Shown: positions 27,992 to 37,986, numbered from the stretch's first letter. The stretch: 64,000 nt of DNA from [Eubacterium] yurii subsp. margaretiae ATCC 43715 (GCA_000146855.1 GL405246.1:937794-1001793); one strand, 5' to 3'. The notes: generated by a model not told the origin, from the letters alone. A program made the numbers and translations.

Positions 27992-28591
27992 GTGATAACT
28001 ATTGATGACAAGATATTAAGTTTCCAAAAGATAATTAACGAAGATATCAGCGAAAAGGCTCAAAAAGAAATAGATGAGTATGTATTGGAGACTGATAAAA
28101 TGGTCTCAAAATACAAAGAAAAAAAATATGACGAGATAAACAGGATAAAAAGAGAGTACAAATCAAGACTTGACAGCAAAAGTGAATCAATGCACTCTAA
28201 AATGGAAAAAGAAGGACAGGATATTCTTTTAAGTACAAATAAAGCAATATATGAAGAGTTTTTTAAAGGCTTGAAAGAAAAGTTAAAAGAAAAATATTCC
28301 TCACAAAAAGGCGAACAATATCTTGAAAATACACTTTTAAAAATAAAGGACAGCCTAAAAAATAATGATACTGTTTATCTATATGACGCTAGCTATGACA
28401 GAGATAGAGCCATAGTCGAAAGAATACTGCCTAATATCAGTATAGATGTATCAAAAAATATAAAACTCGGAGGTTTTGAGGTGGAAAATTCCGAAAAAAC
28501 TTGCAGAATAAATTACTCATTAGACAGCATTATAAGTGAAGAATATACAAATATACTGACTAAACTCAAGAAAGAATTGGACATTATATAA
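27992..28591 (+). CDS. ntpE: V-type ATPase subunit E (peripheral stalk)
   Basis: The 199-residue protein has a long charged N-terminal helix (about 5-85) and a mixed C-terminal domain ending in KLGGFEVENSEKTCRINYSL, the usual E-subunit pattern. It pairs with the coiled-coil H/G subunit to form the stator. The start is GTG at 27992 behind a run of six G residues. Sixteen bases separate it from subunit A. Confidence 0.88.
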   Translation: MITIDDKILSFQKIINEDISEKAQKEIDEYVLETDKMVSKYKEKKYDEINRIKREYKSRLDSKSESMHSKMEKEGQDILLSTNKAIYEEFFKGLKEKLKEKYSSQKGEQYLENTLLKIKDSLKNNDTVYLYDASYDRDRAIVERILPNISIDVSKNIKLGGFEVENSEKTCRINYSLDSIISEEYTNILTKLKKELDII

Positions 28592-28606
28592 GAGTAAGGG
28601 GGAACT

Positions 28607-30382
28607 ATGGTAGGTTTACCTAAAATAACAGATATTAACGGACCTGTCGTAAAAGCGGACAATATGAGTATCTATAAGGTAAGAGATATGGTAATAGTCG
28701 GCGATATGAAACTGATAGGCGAGATAATATCTATAGATGAAGATGTAGCTACTATTCAGGTGTATGAAGAAACACAGGGACTGAAAGTCGGCGAAAGCAT
28801 ACAAAGTACAGGAATGCCTCTTTCTGTGACGTTGGGACCTGGAATTATAGGCAATATATTTGACGGTATACAAAGACCGCTTCAAAGAATATATGATATG
28901 ACCGGAGACTTTATTGCAGAAGGTATAGGACTTATATCAATAGATAAGGAAAAAATATGGGATGTTGAAATTCTGGCAAGAGCTGGGGACAAATTAACTG
29001 CCGGACAGATTTTTGCCACTGTTCAAGAGACAAGTTTCATCAATCACAAGGTGACAGTACCACCAAATATAAGCGGAACTGTAACAGAAGTCTTACCTTC
29101 CGGAAAGTACAGCATAGATACTGAGGTTTTGACCTTAGTTGATGAAAATAATCAGACACATAAACTGAAATTATACCACACATGGCCAGTCAGAGTGCCA
29201 AGACCTGTAAAGACAAGAATGCCTATATCAAAGCCGCTAATTACAGGACAAAGGGTAATAGATGTATTCTTTCCTATAGCAAAGGGCGGAACATCAGCCT
29301 TACCCGGAGGTTTCGGTACAGGAAAGACTATGACACAACATCAGCTTGCCAAGTGGTCAGATGCAGATATAATCGTATATATCGGATGTGGTGAGCGTGG
29401 AAATGAAATGACAGATGTTTTGGAAGAGTTTCCGAAATTGATAGATCCTAGAACAGGCAAGCCACTTATGGAAAGGACTATACTGATTGCAAATACGTCT
29501 AACATGCCGGTTGCAGCTCGGGAGGCGTCAATATATACAGGTATTACTATAGCTGAATATTACAGAGATATGGGTTACCATGTGGCGATAATGGCAGACT
29601 CCACATCAAGATGGGCTGAGGCACTTAGAGAAATCTCAGGTAGACTTGAAGAAATGCCTGCTGAAGAAGGCTATCCTGCATATCTGCCATCTAGGATTGC
29701 ACAGTTTTATGAGAGAGCTGGATACGTCAAGACACTGTCTCAAAATGACGGCTCTATTACGGTAATAGGTGCGGTATCTCCACCAGGGGGAGACTTTTCT
29801 GAGCCTGTTACTGAAAATACAAAGAGATTTGTTACTGCGTTTATAGGCTTAGACAAAAACCTAGCATATATAAGACACTATCCTGCAGTGAATTATCTTA
29901 CAAGCTACAGCGGATATACTGCAATGATTAAGGAGTATTATGATGACAATATATCTCCTGAACTTCTCAAACTTAGAGCCAAGATGATGACATTATTGTC
30001 TGAAGATGACAAGCTTAATCAGATAGTTCAACTTGTTGGCGAGGATGTATTGCCAAACGATCAGAGAATATTGATAGAGATGGCTAAGGTATTAAAAAAA
30101 GGATTTTTGCAACAAAATGCTATGCACGAAGTCGATTCGTATGTACCTTTGGATAAACAATATAAGATGTTACAGGTAATAGATAATCTTTATGACAGTG
30201 CTGAAAAAGCTGTAAAAAAACAAATAGCTCTGACAAAAATTAAAAATGATGACTTATTTGAAGAAGTTATCAAGATGAAATACAATATTCCTAATGAAAA
30301 TTATGATGAAAAATTTGAAGAGTTGAATAAAAAAATTAAAGATTATTTTTTGAAATTGACGGAAAATAATGAGCAAGAGTAG
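28607..30382 (+). CDS. ntpA: V-type ATPase catalytic subunit A
   Basis: The 591-residue catalytic subunit. P-loop GGFGTGKT near residue 235-242, the inserted non-homologous region about 110-190, the catalytic GCGERGNEM block near 262, and [15 protein letters not shown] near 330 are all present. The product should hydrolyse or make ATP with subunit B. GGGGGAACT lies before the ATG. The length and all catalytic motifs are intact. Confidence 0.96.
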   Translation: MVGLPKITDINGPVVKADNMSIYKVRDMVIVGDMKLIGEIISIDEDVATIQVYEETQGLKVGESIQSTGMPLSVTLGPGIIGNIFDGIQRPLQRIYDMTGDFIAEGIGLISIDKEKIWDVEILARAGDKLTAGQIFATVQETSFINHKVTVPPNISGTVTEVLPSGKYSIDTEVLTLVDENNQTHKLKLYHTWPVRVPRPVKTRMPISKPLITGQRVIDVFFPIAKGGTSALPGGFGTGKTMTQHQLAKWSDADIIVYIGCGERGNEMTDVLEEFPKLIDPRTGKPLMERTILIANTSNMPVAAREASIYTGITIAEYYRDMGYHVAIMADSTSRWAEALREISGRLEEMPAEEGYPAYLPSRIAQFYERAGYVKTLSQNDGSITVIGAVSPPGGDFSEPVTENTKRFVTAFIGLDKNLAYIRHYPAVNYLTSYSGYTAMIKEYYDDNISPELLKLRAKMMTLLSEDDKLNQIVQLVGEDVLPNDQRILIEMAKVLKKGFLQQNAMHEVDSYVPLDKQYKMLQVIDNLYDSAEKAVKKQIALTKIKNDDLFEEVIKMKYNIPNENYDEKFEELNKKIKDYFLKLTENNEQE

Positions 30383-30394
30383 TCGGAGGTGGCT

Positions 30395-31765
30395 ATGCAA
30401 AAAGAATATTTAAAATTAGAAAAAATAGAAGGTCCGCTCATAGTCCTCAAAGGTGTTGATGACGTAAGCTATGATGAAATGGCGGATATTAAGATAGAAG
30501 GCGAAGAAAATAGAAGAGCCAAGGTAGTCAGAATTCAAAATGACAGGATTATAGCTCAGGTATTTGAAGGTACGAGCGGTATATCTACAAATAACGTAGC
30601 TGTCAGCTTTACAGGAAGACCGCTTGAAATCTCGCTTTCAAAAGATATTTTGGGTAGGACTTTCAACGGACTTGGAGAGCCTATAGATGGTAGTGATCCT
30701 ATAATATCTGAAAAGAAATATAATGTAAATGGCAGACCTATGAACCCTGTTGCAAGAAAATACCCAAGAGACTATTTGGAAACAGGTATTTCTGCAATTG
30801 ACAGCTTGACAACACTTATAAGAGGTCAAAAATTGCCTATATTTTCTTCAAACGGTTTGACTCACAATCAACTTGCAGCACAGATAGTAAGGCAGTCAAA
30901 GTTGAAAGACTCTGATGAAAAATTTGCCATAGTATTTGCAGGCATGGGAATAAAACACGACGACTACGATTTTTTTATGAATGCCTTTGAAGAATCAGGA
31001 GCACTTTCAAGAGTTGTATCATATATAAATTTGGCAGATGCACCTATAGTTGAGAGAATATCAACTCCAAGAACTGCACTTACTGCAGCAGAATATCTAG
31101 CCTTTGAAGAAGGTATGCACATCCTTGTCGTAATGACAGATATTACCAGCTATGCTGAGGCACTAAGAGAAATATCTTCAGCAAGAGAAGAAGTGCCAAG
31201 CAGAAAGGGATATCCTGGATATCTGTACTCAGATTTGTCGACACTGTATGAGCGTGCAGGAATGGTAAAGGGCAAAAACGGTTCTATTACTTTGATACCT
31301 ATACTTACCATGCCAAATGATGACATAACTCATCCAATACCTGACCTTACAGGCTTTATCACTGAAGGGCAGATAGTACTTTCTAGAGATTTGTTCCAAA
31401 GAAATATATATCCTGCAATAAATATTTTGCCGTCATTGTCAAGACTTATGAAAGACGGTATAGGCACAGGTCATACAAGGGAAGACCACGATCAGGTACA
31501 GTCACAACTTTTTGCATTATATTCAAGAGTTATAGAAGTGCGTTCACTTTCTCAGATAATCGGTGAAGATGACCTTACACCTATAGATAAGATTTATATG
31601 CAGTTTGGTAGAGATTTTGAAGAGCATTTCCTCTCTCAAAAATTTGATGAGGCAAGAACTATAGAAAGCTCTCTTGACATAGCCTGGGAACTGTTTAAAA
31701 TTTTCCCTAAAATTGAGCTTGACAGATTGGAGAGTAAGTATATAGAAAAATACGGAAGGTGGTAA
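30395..31765 (+). CDS. ntpB: V-type ATPase regulatory subunit B
   Basis: A 456-residue non-catalytic partner of subunit A. Recognised by [31 protein letters not shown] near 83, [18 protein letters not shown] in place of a P-loop near 148, and [19 protein letters not shown] near 248. The ATG at 30395 follows CGGAGG at good distance; an upstream in-frame GTG (30389) is inside that ribosome site and is rejected. Confidence 0.95.
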   Translation: MQKEYLKLEKIEGPLIVLKGVDDVSYDEMADIKIEGEENRRAKVVRIQNDRIIAQVFEGTSGISTNNVAVSFTGRPLEISLSKDILGRTFNGLGEPIDGSDPIISEKKYNVNGRPMNPVARKYPRDYLETGISAIDSLTTLIRGQKLPIFSSNGLTHNQLAAQIVRQSKLKDSDEKFAIVFAGMGIKHDDYDFFMNAFEESGALSRVVSYINLADAPIVERISTPRTALTAAEYLAFEEGMHILVVMTDITSYAEALREISSAREEVPSRKGYPGYLYSDLSTLYERAGMVKGKNGSITLIPILTMPNDDITHPIPDLTGFITEGQIVLSRDLFQRNIYPAINILPSLSRLMKDGIGTGHTREDHDQVQSQLFALYSRVIEVRSLSQIIGEDDLTPIDKIYMQFGRDFEEHFLSQKFDEARTIESSLDIAWELFKIFPKIELDRLESKYIEKYGRW

Positions 31766-31767
31766 AA

Positions 31768-32382
31768 ATGATACAAAATATAGCACCTACAAAGTCCAAT
31801 CTCTTAAGAACAAAGGATAATTTGAACTTATCCAGGACAGGATATAATCTTATAGATAAGAAAAGAACAGTATTGATTAAGGAAATGATGCAACAAATTG
31901 AAAAGGCGAAGGAAATACAATCTGACGTAAAAGAACTGTTTGAAAAAGCTTATAATGTACTGCAAGAGGCCAATATAACTATGGGAGTAAGGCAGGTACA
32001 GGATATTGCACTTTCTATAGACAAGGCAGAACATTTCGACATAACTTACAAGTCAATAATGGGGCTTGATGTTCCCTCAGTTAATTATGAAAAAAAGGTA
32101 CTAAGACCGCATTACAGTATGTATATGACAGGTGAGGCCATAGATGAGGCTATAATGATATTTCAAAAGATAAAGAGGCTGACATATCGTCTTGCTGAAA
32201 CTGAAAATACTGTGTATAAGCTGTCTATAGAGATTAAGAAGAACCAAAAAAGGGCAAATGCACTTGAAAAAATGCAGATACCTAATTTGGAAGAAACTGT
32301 AAAATATATTTCTGAGTCATTGGAAGAAAAGGAAAGAGAAGATTTCTACAGACTTAAGAAGATTAAGAAAAGAAAAGCATAA
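31768..32382 (+). CDS. ntpD: V-type ATPase subunit D (rotor shaft)
   Basis: The 204-residue subunit D begins IAPTKSNLLRTKDNLNLSRT and has long N- and C-terminal helices that should form the central shaft coiled coil. The ATG at 31768 is chosen over a GTG at 31759 that overlaps the ribosome site GGAAGGTGG. It begins two bases after the subunit B stop. Last gene of the operon, followed by a strong terminator. Confidence 0.92.
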   Translation: MIQNIAPTKSNLLRTKDNLNLSRTGYNLIDKKRTVLIKEMMQQIEKAKEIQSDVKELFEKAYNVLQEANITMGVRQVQDIALSIDKAEHFDITYKSIMGLDVPSVNYEKKVLRPHYSMYMTGEAIDEAIMIFQKIKRLTYRLAETENTVYKLSIEIKKNQKRANALEKMQIPNLEETVKYISESLEEKEREDFYRLKKIKKRKA

Positions 32383-32418
32383 AGTAAAAGATAGACTTAT
32401 AAATATTTTATTTAAAAA

Positions 32419-32456
32419 AGCAGACAAAACTTTGAAAGTTGAGTCTGTTTTTTTAT
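32419..32456 (+). terminator. Terminator of the V-type ATPase operon
   Basis: A hairpin with outer CAGAC/GTCTG and inner ACTTT/AAAGT stems, followed by seven or more T residues. Confidence 0.88.
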
Positions 32457-32475
32457 GAAAATGAAAGTCTAAACA

Positions 32476-32504
32476 TTGACACAAGGGTAAAGTTGATATA
32501 CAAT
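32476..32504 (+). promoter_or_regulatory. Promoter of the small membrane protein gene
   Basis: Consensus TTGACA at 32476-32481, a 17-base spacer, TACAAT at 32499-32504; 48 bases before the ATG. Confidence 0.75.
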
Positions 32505-32551
32505 ATTATTAAAATAGAAGATTAATTTTAAAGAAATGGAGGTTAATACTT

Positions 32552-32839
32552 ATGCTAATATGGATTATAGTATTCTTTTGCATTGCACTTATTTCTCTCA
32601 TAGTTCTAAGAAGTTTTTCTGATGAAAGAGATAGGGAATTAAAAGACGAGTATGGTGAGAGTATATATTATGGAAGACATCACAGCAAATTTTATTGTTT
32701 ATTAGAAGATTACGCTTATCGTATTGTAGCAGGTATCATCTCTGTTATAATAATAGGAGCAATATTTGCACCGTTTTTCTATGCAACTACTTTAAGATAT
32801 CAGGAATATAATAAAGCTTATGAAAGGTTAAATAAATAA
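32552..32839 (+). CDS. Small two-span membrane protein, unknown
   Basis: A 95-residue protein with hydrophobic segments at about 2-19 and 54-76, separated by a charged loop (SDERDRELKDEYGESIYYGR). It has a short basic tail. It has its own consensus promoter, a GGAGG ribosome site and a strong terminator, so it is an expressed single gene. No family recognised. Confidence 0.78.
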   Translation: MLIWIIVFFCIALISLIVLRSFSDERDRELKDEYGESIYYGRHHSKFYCLLEDYAYRIVAGIISVIIIGAIFAPFFYATTLRYQEYNKAYERLNK

Positions 32840-32855
32840 TGTGGTATAATTTTAC

Positions 32856-32897
32856 AAGATGACTGAATTATATAGTTAATCAGTCATCTTTTTTTGA
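32856..32897 (+). terminator. Terminator after the 95-residue membrane protein
   Basis: A perfect 10-bp stem (AAGATGACTG / CAGTCATCTT) followed by a T-run. Confidence 0.88.
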
Positions 32898-33181
32898 ATA
32901 ATTTTTATTAAATTAATCTATTTAAAGTTGACTTTAATTACATCAAATATAATACATAACAAGTATTGAAACTCTTTATTTTAGCAAAATTAAAAGACAT
33001 AGTTCAATACATAGAGTTTTAAATATCAAATATTTTTTAATATCTGATAAATAGTAAATGATTTTGAATTTTTGCTTTAGGAGAAATGAATTTTCTTGTG
33101 AAAACTTATATATTTATTCTAATGCAAAGAGGAAATGTCATTGCTATAAATAATATTTAATTATCAATTTAGGAGGAAAGC
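32898..33181. other. AT-rich intergenic segment, no gene seen
   Basis: The 342-base gap between coding regions contains the terminator at its left end. The rest is AT-rich with no clear promoter pair, RNA motif or open frame with a ribosome site. Confidence 0.45.
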
Positions 33182-33460
33182 ATGGAATACAAACAATCAG
33201 GTAGTTTTTTAAAAAGCGGATTGATGACAGCCTTGGCTTTTACCATATTATCATCACCCTTTGCTCTGTCAAATCATTCTCTAAGCTTTGAAAAAGCAAA
33301 AATTGGCACTACAAATAAGGTTGTGGAAAAAATTGATGAAACATTTAATAGAAAATTAGAAGGAAAACAAAATAATTTTGACAGTGCATACTATGGTGTT
33401 ATAAAAATAGAAGATAAAAAAGAAAAATATGAGGATAAGAATAGTGAAGATAAAGTATGA
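33182..33460 (+). CDS. Small exported-looking protein, unknown
   Basis: A 92-residue protein. The N-terminus has a basic/polar start and one hydrophobic stretch (LMTALAFTILSSPFALS), which could be a signal peptide or an anchor. The mature part is highly charged and ends in a Lys/Glu/Asp-rich tail (EDKKEKYEDKNSEDK). An ideal AGGAGG is eight bases before the ATG, and a terminator follows. No cysteine for lipidation. Function not recognised. Confidence 0.65.
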   Translation: MEYKQSGSFLKSGLMTALAFTILSSPFALSNHSLSFEKAKIGTTNKVVEKIDETFNRKLEGKQNNFDSAYYGVIKIEDKKEKYEDKNSEDKV

Positions 33461-33520
33461 TAGTTGAAATTAGCATAAATATGACAGTACGAAAATAACA
33501 TAGATTAGACCCACAATGTC

Positions 33521-33557
33521 AAAAAACCCGAGTTATACATCAGACTCGGGTTTTTTG
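33521..33557. terminator. Bidirectional terminator
   Basis: A stem AAAAACCCGAGT / ACTCGGGTTTTT with a 10-base loop and a T-run on both strands. It serves the small exported protein gene and possibly the convergent minus-strand gene. Confidence 0.9.
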
Positions 33558-33679
33558 CAGTATTTGATTGGAAATAGCACCTTAGATATAAACATCTAAA
33601 AATAATAAATAATTGAAAATTTATTTTATATTTTGATGTTAACATCTAAAAAATTTATTCTAATTTAAGTTAGAGTTAA

Positions 33680-34369
33680 TTATTTAGATTTATATGGAAC
33701 AACTTCAGATATAACATTCGTAAGGCTCTTAGAATCAACCTGATAATGTCCCGTTTTTAATTTATTTACAGTTAAGGTAATAGTTCTTGAGTCTTGAAGA
33801 TTTATTGGTTTTTTGCTGATTTCAAAGAATTTTTCCAGACTTTTGTTCGTAAGTTTCTTATTAAGTTCAGTCTCAGTACCTTTTAGTTTACCGGATTTAT
33901 AATCATTATTCATTTCAGTAAGTATTTTATTAAATTCTTCTTCAAATTCAATCATTGTGTTTAAAGGTTGTAATTCTACTGAAACTTTTATAACATTGTC
34001 TTTCTTTTCTGACTTTACTACTTTATAGTTAGCATTGGCATAAATTCTGTTAAAAGCCTCAATAAGCTCAGGTTCTTTTTGCTTTCTAATTTCATCATCA
34101 AATCTAAAATAATTAAAGAAGTATTTTATTTCTCCTAAAATATCTTGTCTATGAGTTTCTTTTATAGTTTCAGCTGATCTTTTTTCTGACAAAACATCAA
34201 GGTATTTTTGAGTTACTGTACCCTTGAAAGTAATATCAAGTTCACCTTGTGCCAGTGTTCTTGATAGTTTTTCTGGATTGCTACCTCCATTTCCTGTAAG
34301 TTCAATTATTGCAAAAATTGCAAGTGCAACTACTAAGGAAATAAGTCTCCATAAAAGTCTTTTTTTCAT
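33680..34369 (-). CDS. Membrane-anchored extracytoplasmic protein, DUF5105-like
   Basis: The N-terminus is a basic start plus a hydrophobic helix (LISLVVALAIFAIIEL). It has no lipobox cysteine, so it is an uncleaved anchor or Sec signal. The rest is helix-rich and charged, with a strand-rich end (SRTITLTVNKLKTGHYQVD). The overall look recalls DUF5105/lipoprotein-type secreted proteins of clostridia, but I cannot be sure. AAGGAGG precedes the ATG. It is divergent from the OmpA lipoprotein pair. Confidence 0.7.
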   Translation of the reverse strand: MKKRLLWRLISLVVALAIFAIIELTGNGGSNPEKLSRTLAQGELDITFKGTVTQKYLDVLSEKRSAETIKETHRQDILGEIKYFFNYFRFDDEIRKQKEPELIEAFNRIYANANYKVVKSEKKDNVIKVSVELQPLNTMIEFEEEFNKILTEMNNDYKSGKLKGTETELNKKLTNKSLEKFFEISKKPINLQDSRTITLTVNKLKTGHYQVDSKSLTNVISEVVPYKSK

Positions 34370-34855
34370 AAGTTCCTCCTTAAAATATTTAATAACTTAA
34401 ATATTTTATCATAGAAAAAATCAAATAAAATATTATAATTATATTACAATTTGTATTAAAAGTAAGAAAAATACCATTAAAATTGCAAAAATAAATAAGT
34501 AAATTACATAATAATTAGTTATTTAATCATATATATCATTATTAAATATATGGAAATTCAAATTTTTATCTATAATTTCATTTATAAAAATGTAGTGAAA
34601 TATTTTACAATTATATTAAAAATGAAAGGGCGGACTTTATTTTATGATATAATTACAAAAAAGTTTTTAAAAGACCAGTATTAATTTATTATAAGTATTA
34701 TTAAAGTATAAGTGTTGAAATTACAAGAATTTTCGATGAATTTAATTCTTAAAATACCTTATTATACTAAGCACCATTTGTAAAAAATCTTATTTTAATA
34801 GTTATTGTCTGGGATTTATATTAATGAATTTGAATGATTTTAAGAGGTGAGAGTT
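34370..34855. other. Divergent AT-rich region before the OmpA lipoproteins
   Basis: The 486-base gap has a TATAAT at about 34646 but no good -35 box. No open frame is supported and I see no riboswitch motif. Confidence 0.4.
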
Positions 34856-36169
34856 ATGAAAAAGAAGGATGTCTTAGTCATACTTTTCTTGATTTTAAGT
34901 ATGATAGTGATTTATGGTTGTTCCAACGATAAGGCTTCTACAGATACTAATGTAAAAGTCACTGATAACAAAGAAGATAAGGATAAAGAAAATACTAAAG
35001 ATAGTTCAAAAGATGAAAAGGTTAATGATGAGGATAAAGATAAAGAAGATAGTGAAGATGATATAGAGAATAAAAAGACTGAAAGCAGTGGAAGTGCAGA
35101 TATTAAATTTGCCGTACCAGGTTATAAGGTAGGAGAGATACCGGCTATTGAAATGCCTGTATTACCGGATCTTTTGATTACTGAAAAACCGGAAGCAAAA
35201 ATAAAGCTGGATATTACTAAGGATTTAGCATCTGTACCCGGAGTTACAGTTACTCCTGTAAAAATTGAAGACGGAACTATAGTAAGTGGTAATACAGTTG
35301 CACAAACAGGTTCAGGCGGAAGTGGTCAAATGACAAAGGCAAATAAGGTGGTACAAACTGACGGAAGTGGTGGAGGACAATATACAGATGGAAATATTAG
35401 AATCCAAAATGATGGTGATGGAAGCGGTCAGTATTTCAATAATAAGGCAGGTATAAGCCTTCAAGTTGATGGAAAAGGCGGAGGCCAATATAAGGATGAA
35501 AAAAATGGTATAGTCTTGCAAGTAAGTTCAGATGGTACAGGTCAGTATAAAGATGAAAAAAGAGATATTTCAATTATGGTAACTTCTGAAGACTCTGCAA
35601 CATACAATTATAAATCAGGAGAACTTATAATATCATATGAAGGTGATGGTGTAGGTTCATATATTAATAAGGCTTTAAATTTAACTATATATAATGATGG
35701 TCAAGGTAAGGCAGATATAACTTTGAATGGAGAGTCAATTACTGTTGATGCTGAACCTTTGGAAAATCCGGGTAGACTTCCAAAACTCAGTCCGGTTCCT
35801 GCTGTACCTCCTATTGAGGCAAATAGTATAATGATAAAACTTGACTCAGGTGTATTATTTGATGTTAATAAATATAATATCAGAGCAGATGCAAATGATG
35901 TATTGATGAAACTTATAGACGTCTTAAAAAAGGGAAAAATACAAAAGTTTGAAATTTACGGTCATACTGATTCAGATGATACTGACGAATATAATCAGGT
36001 ATTGTCTGAAAACAGGGCAAACTCTGTAAAAGATTTTTTAGTTAAAAATGGAATAACAGCTGATATAACGACTAAGGGATTTGGTGAAAAGAAACCTATA
36101 GCAACGAACTCAACTAAGGAAGGTAAGCAACTCAACAGAAGGGTAGAGATAATAATACCTACTATGTAA
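34856..36169 (+). CDS. Repeat-bearing lipoprotein with C-terminal OmpA domain, copy A
   Basis: A 437-residue lipoprotein. It has a signal peptide with lipobox IVIYGC near residue 20, then an acidic Lys/Asp/Glu-rich linker and a conserved EIPAIEMPVLPDLLITEKP block. About seven repeats of 17-19 residues with a DGxGxGQY core follow (about 150-300). The end is an OmpA/MotB-type domain (about 325-437: EIYGHTDSDDTDEYN, LSENRANSV, GFGEKKPI, NRRVEI) that normally binds peptidoglycan. The ATG at 34856 follows AAGAGGTGAGAG; a GTG three codons earlier is also possible. Confidence 0.85.
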   Translation: MKKKDVLVILFLILSMIVIYGCSNDKASTDTNVKVTDNKEDKDKENTKDSSKDEKVNDEDKDKEDSEDDIENKKTESSGSADIKFAVPGYKVGEIPAIEMPVLPDLLITEKPEAKIKLDITKDLASVPGVTVTPVKIEDGTIVSGNTVAQTGSGGSGQMTKANKVVQTDGSGGGQYTDGNIRIQNDGDGSGQYFNNKAGISLQVDGKGGGQYKDEKNGIVLQVSSDGTGQYKDEKRDISIMVTSEDSATYNYKSGELIISYEGDGVGSYINKALNLTIYNDGQGKADITLNGESITVDAEPLENPGRLPKLSPVPAVPPIEANSIMIKLDSGVLFDVNKYNIRADANDVLMKLIDVLKKGKIQKFEIYGHTDSDDTDEYNQVLSENRANSVKDFLVKNGITADITTKGFGEKKPIATNSTKEGKQLNRRVEIIIPTM

Positions 36170-36182
36170 TCTGAATAATTAT

Positions 36183-36212
36183 GCGATTGTGGATTTACCC
36201 GGTCGCTTTTTA
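36183..36212 (+). terminator. Terminator after OmpA lipoprotein A
   Basis: A GCGA..TCGC stem with inner GG/CC pairing, then TTTTT. Nearly the same element follows copy B, so it was part of the duplication. Confidence 0.7.
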
Positions 36213-36408
36213 TATATAAAATTATATTATTATAGATTGTCAATATTAAGTGTAAAACTTTGATAAAATTACTTAAGAGTTGCACATGTATTGTAAAGCT
36301 AAAGCTTAAAAAATTAATGTTATCACACATATTTTTGATAGATTTTTTATAGAAATAACTTAGGTGTTTTTTATAATGAATTAGAATGAATTTTAAGAGG
36401 TGAGAGTT

Positions 36409-37707
36409 ATGAAAAGAAAGAATTTTTTAGTCATACTTTTTTTACTTTTAAGTATGATAGTAATTTACGGTTGTTCAAATAATAAAGCTTCAACTGATTC
36501 TACAGATACAAATGTAAAAGTTTCAGATAATAAAGAAGATGAGGATAAAGAAAATACCAACAACAGTTCAGAAGGTGAAAATAAAGAAGATGGTGAAGAG
36601 GATACAGATGATAAAAAAATGAGTAGTGATACTGTTGATAGTAAATTTATTGTACCTGGTTATAAGGTAGGAGAGATACCTGCTATTGAGATGCCTGTAT
36701 TGCCTGATCTTCTGATTACTGAGAAACCCGATGCTAAGTTTAAGATAGATGTAACAAAGGATTTGGCATCAGTACCTGGAGTTACAGTTACTCCTGTAAA
36801 AATTGAAAATGGTTCCATAGTTAGTGGAGATACTGTTGCACAGACTGGCAAGGGTGGAAGCGGTCAAATATCAAAAGGTAATAAAGTGCTTCAGACAGAT
36901 GGAGACGGTAGCGGTCAATATTCAGATGAAAATATAGTAATACAAACTGATGGAAAAGGTGGTGGCCAGTACATTAACAATAAAACCGGAATAACTCTTC
37001 AAGCTGATAAAGACGGCAGCGGTCAATACAAGGATGAAAAAAATGATATAGTTTTGCAAGTTGATTCAGACGGCAGCGGGCAATATAGTGACGGTATTAG
37101 AAAAATATCTATTATGGTAGGTAAGGACGGTTCGGCAACATATAATTACAATACAGGAGAAGTTTTAATAAGAAACCATGGAGACGGCACAGGTTCATAT
37201 AGAAATGAAACTTTAAATATGATTATATATAATGAGGGTAAAGGAAAGGCTGATATACGTGTTAATGGAGAAAAAATTTTAGTCGATGCAGAGCCTTTGG
37301 AAAAAGCCGGTAAACTTCCGACACTGAGTCCTATTCCGGCGGTGCCACCTATAGAAGCAAATAGTGTAATGATAAAACTTGACTCAGGTGTACTTTTTGA
37401 TGTTAACAAGTATGATATCAGGGAAGATGCAAATGATGTTTTGATGAAACTTATTGATGTGCTAAAAAAAGCAAAGGTGGAAAAATTTGAAATCTATGGA
37501 CATACTGATTCAGATGATACTGATGAGTACAATCAGGTATTGTCTGAAAACAGGGCAAACTCTGTAAAAGATTTTTTAGTTAAAAATGGAATAACAGCTA
37601 ACATAGCGACTAAGGGATTTGGTGAAAAGAAACCTATAGCAACGAACTCAACTAAGGAAGGTAAACAACTCAACAGAAGAGTGGAAATAATAATACCTAC
37701 TATGTAA
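36409..37707 (+). CDS. Repeat-bearing lipoprotein with C-terminal OmpA domain, copy B
   Basis: A 432-residue paralogue of the preceding gene with the same parts in the same order: lipobox IVIYGC, acidic linker, EIPAIEMPVLPDLLITEKP, about seven DGxGxGQY repeats and an OmpA domain. The central repeats differ by many substitutions. The last third of the OmpA domain and the terminator are almost identical in DNA to copy A. The ribosome site AAGAGGTGAGAG is also shared. Expected location: outer face of the membrane, tethered by lipid and probably binding the wall. Confidence 0.85.
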   Translation: MKRKNFLVILFLLLSMIVIYGCSNNKASTDSTDTNVKVSDNKEDEDKENTNNSSEGENKEDGEEDTDDKKMSSDTVDSKFIVPGYKVGEIPAIEMPVLPDLLITEKPDAKFKIDVTKDLASVPGVTVTPVKIENGSIVSGDTVAQTGKGGSGQISKGNKVLQTDGDGSGQYSDENIVIQTDGKGGGQYINNKTGITLQADKDGSGQYKDEKNDIVLQVDSDGSGQYSDGIRKISIMVGKDGSATYNYNTGEVLIRNHGDGTGSYRNETLNMIIYNEGKGKADIRVNGEKILVDAEPLEKAGKLPTLSPIPAVPPIEANSVMIKLDSGVLFDVNKYDIREDANDVLMKLIDVLKKAKVEKFEIYGHTDSDDTDEYNQVLSENRANSVKDFLVKNGITANIATKGFGEKKPIATNSTKEGKQLNRRVEIIIPTM

Positions 37708-37720
37708 TTTATATAATTAT

Positions 37721-37751
37721 GCGACTGCGGATTTACCCGGTCGCTTTTTTA
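37721..37751 (+). terminator. Terminator after OmpA lipoprotein B
   Basis: GCGAC..GTCGC hairpin followed by six T residues, a duplicate of the element after copy A. Confidence 0.75.
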
Positions 37752-37957
37752 TACTATAATCTAATAAATGATGCATTAAAAGTTTATTAATAAAAGAAAT
37801 TTTAAAGAGTATCATTATTATGGAATTCATAGTTTAAATAGAGTTTAGGATTATATAGCAAACTTATAAATAGAAGGATAATTAAAACAAGATGATTTAA
37901 TAATATATTTAGCTTTTTTACGAAAAAATTATATCAGCAGATTCAAGTTATTAAAGT

Positions 37958-37986
37958 TTTACAAAAATTTCAAAATAGAGTATAAT
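37958..37986 (+). promoter_or_regulatory. Promoter of the FMN-binding protein / HAD / mutL run
   Basis: TTTACA at 37958-37963, a 17-base spacer and a perfect TATAAT at 37981-37986. It lies about 100 bases before the first ATG. The rest of the 380-base gap shows no gene. Confidence 0.7.
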
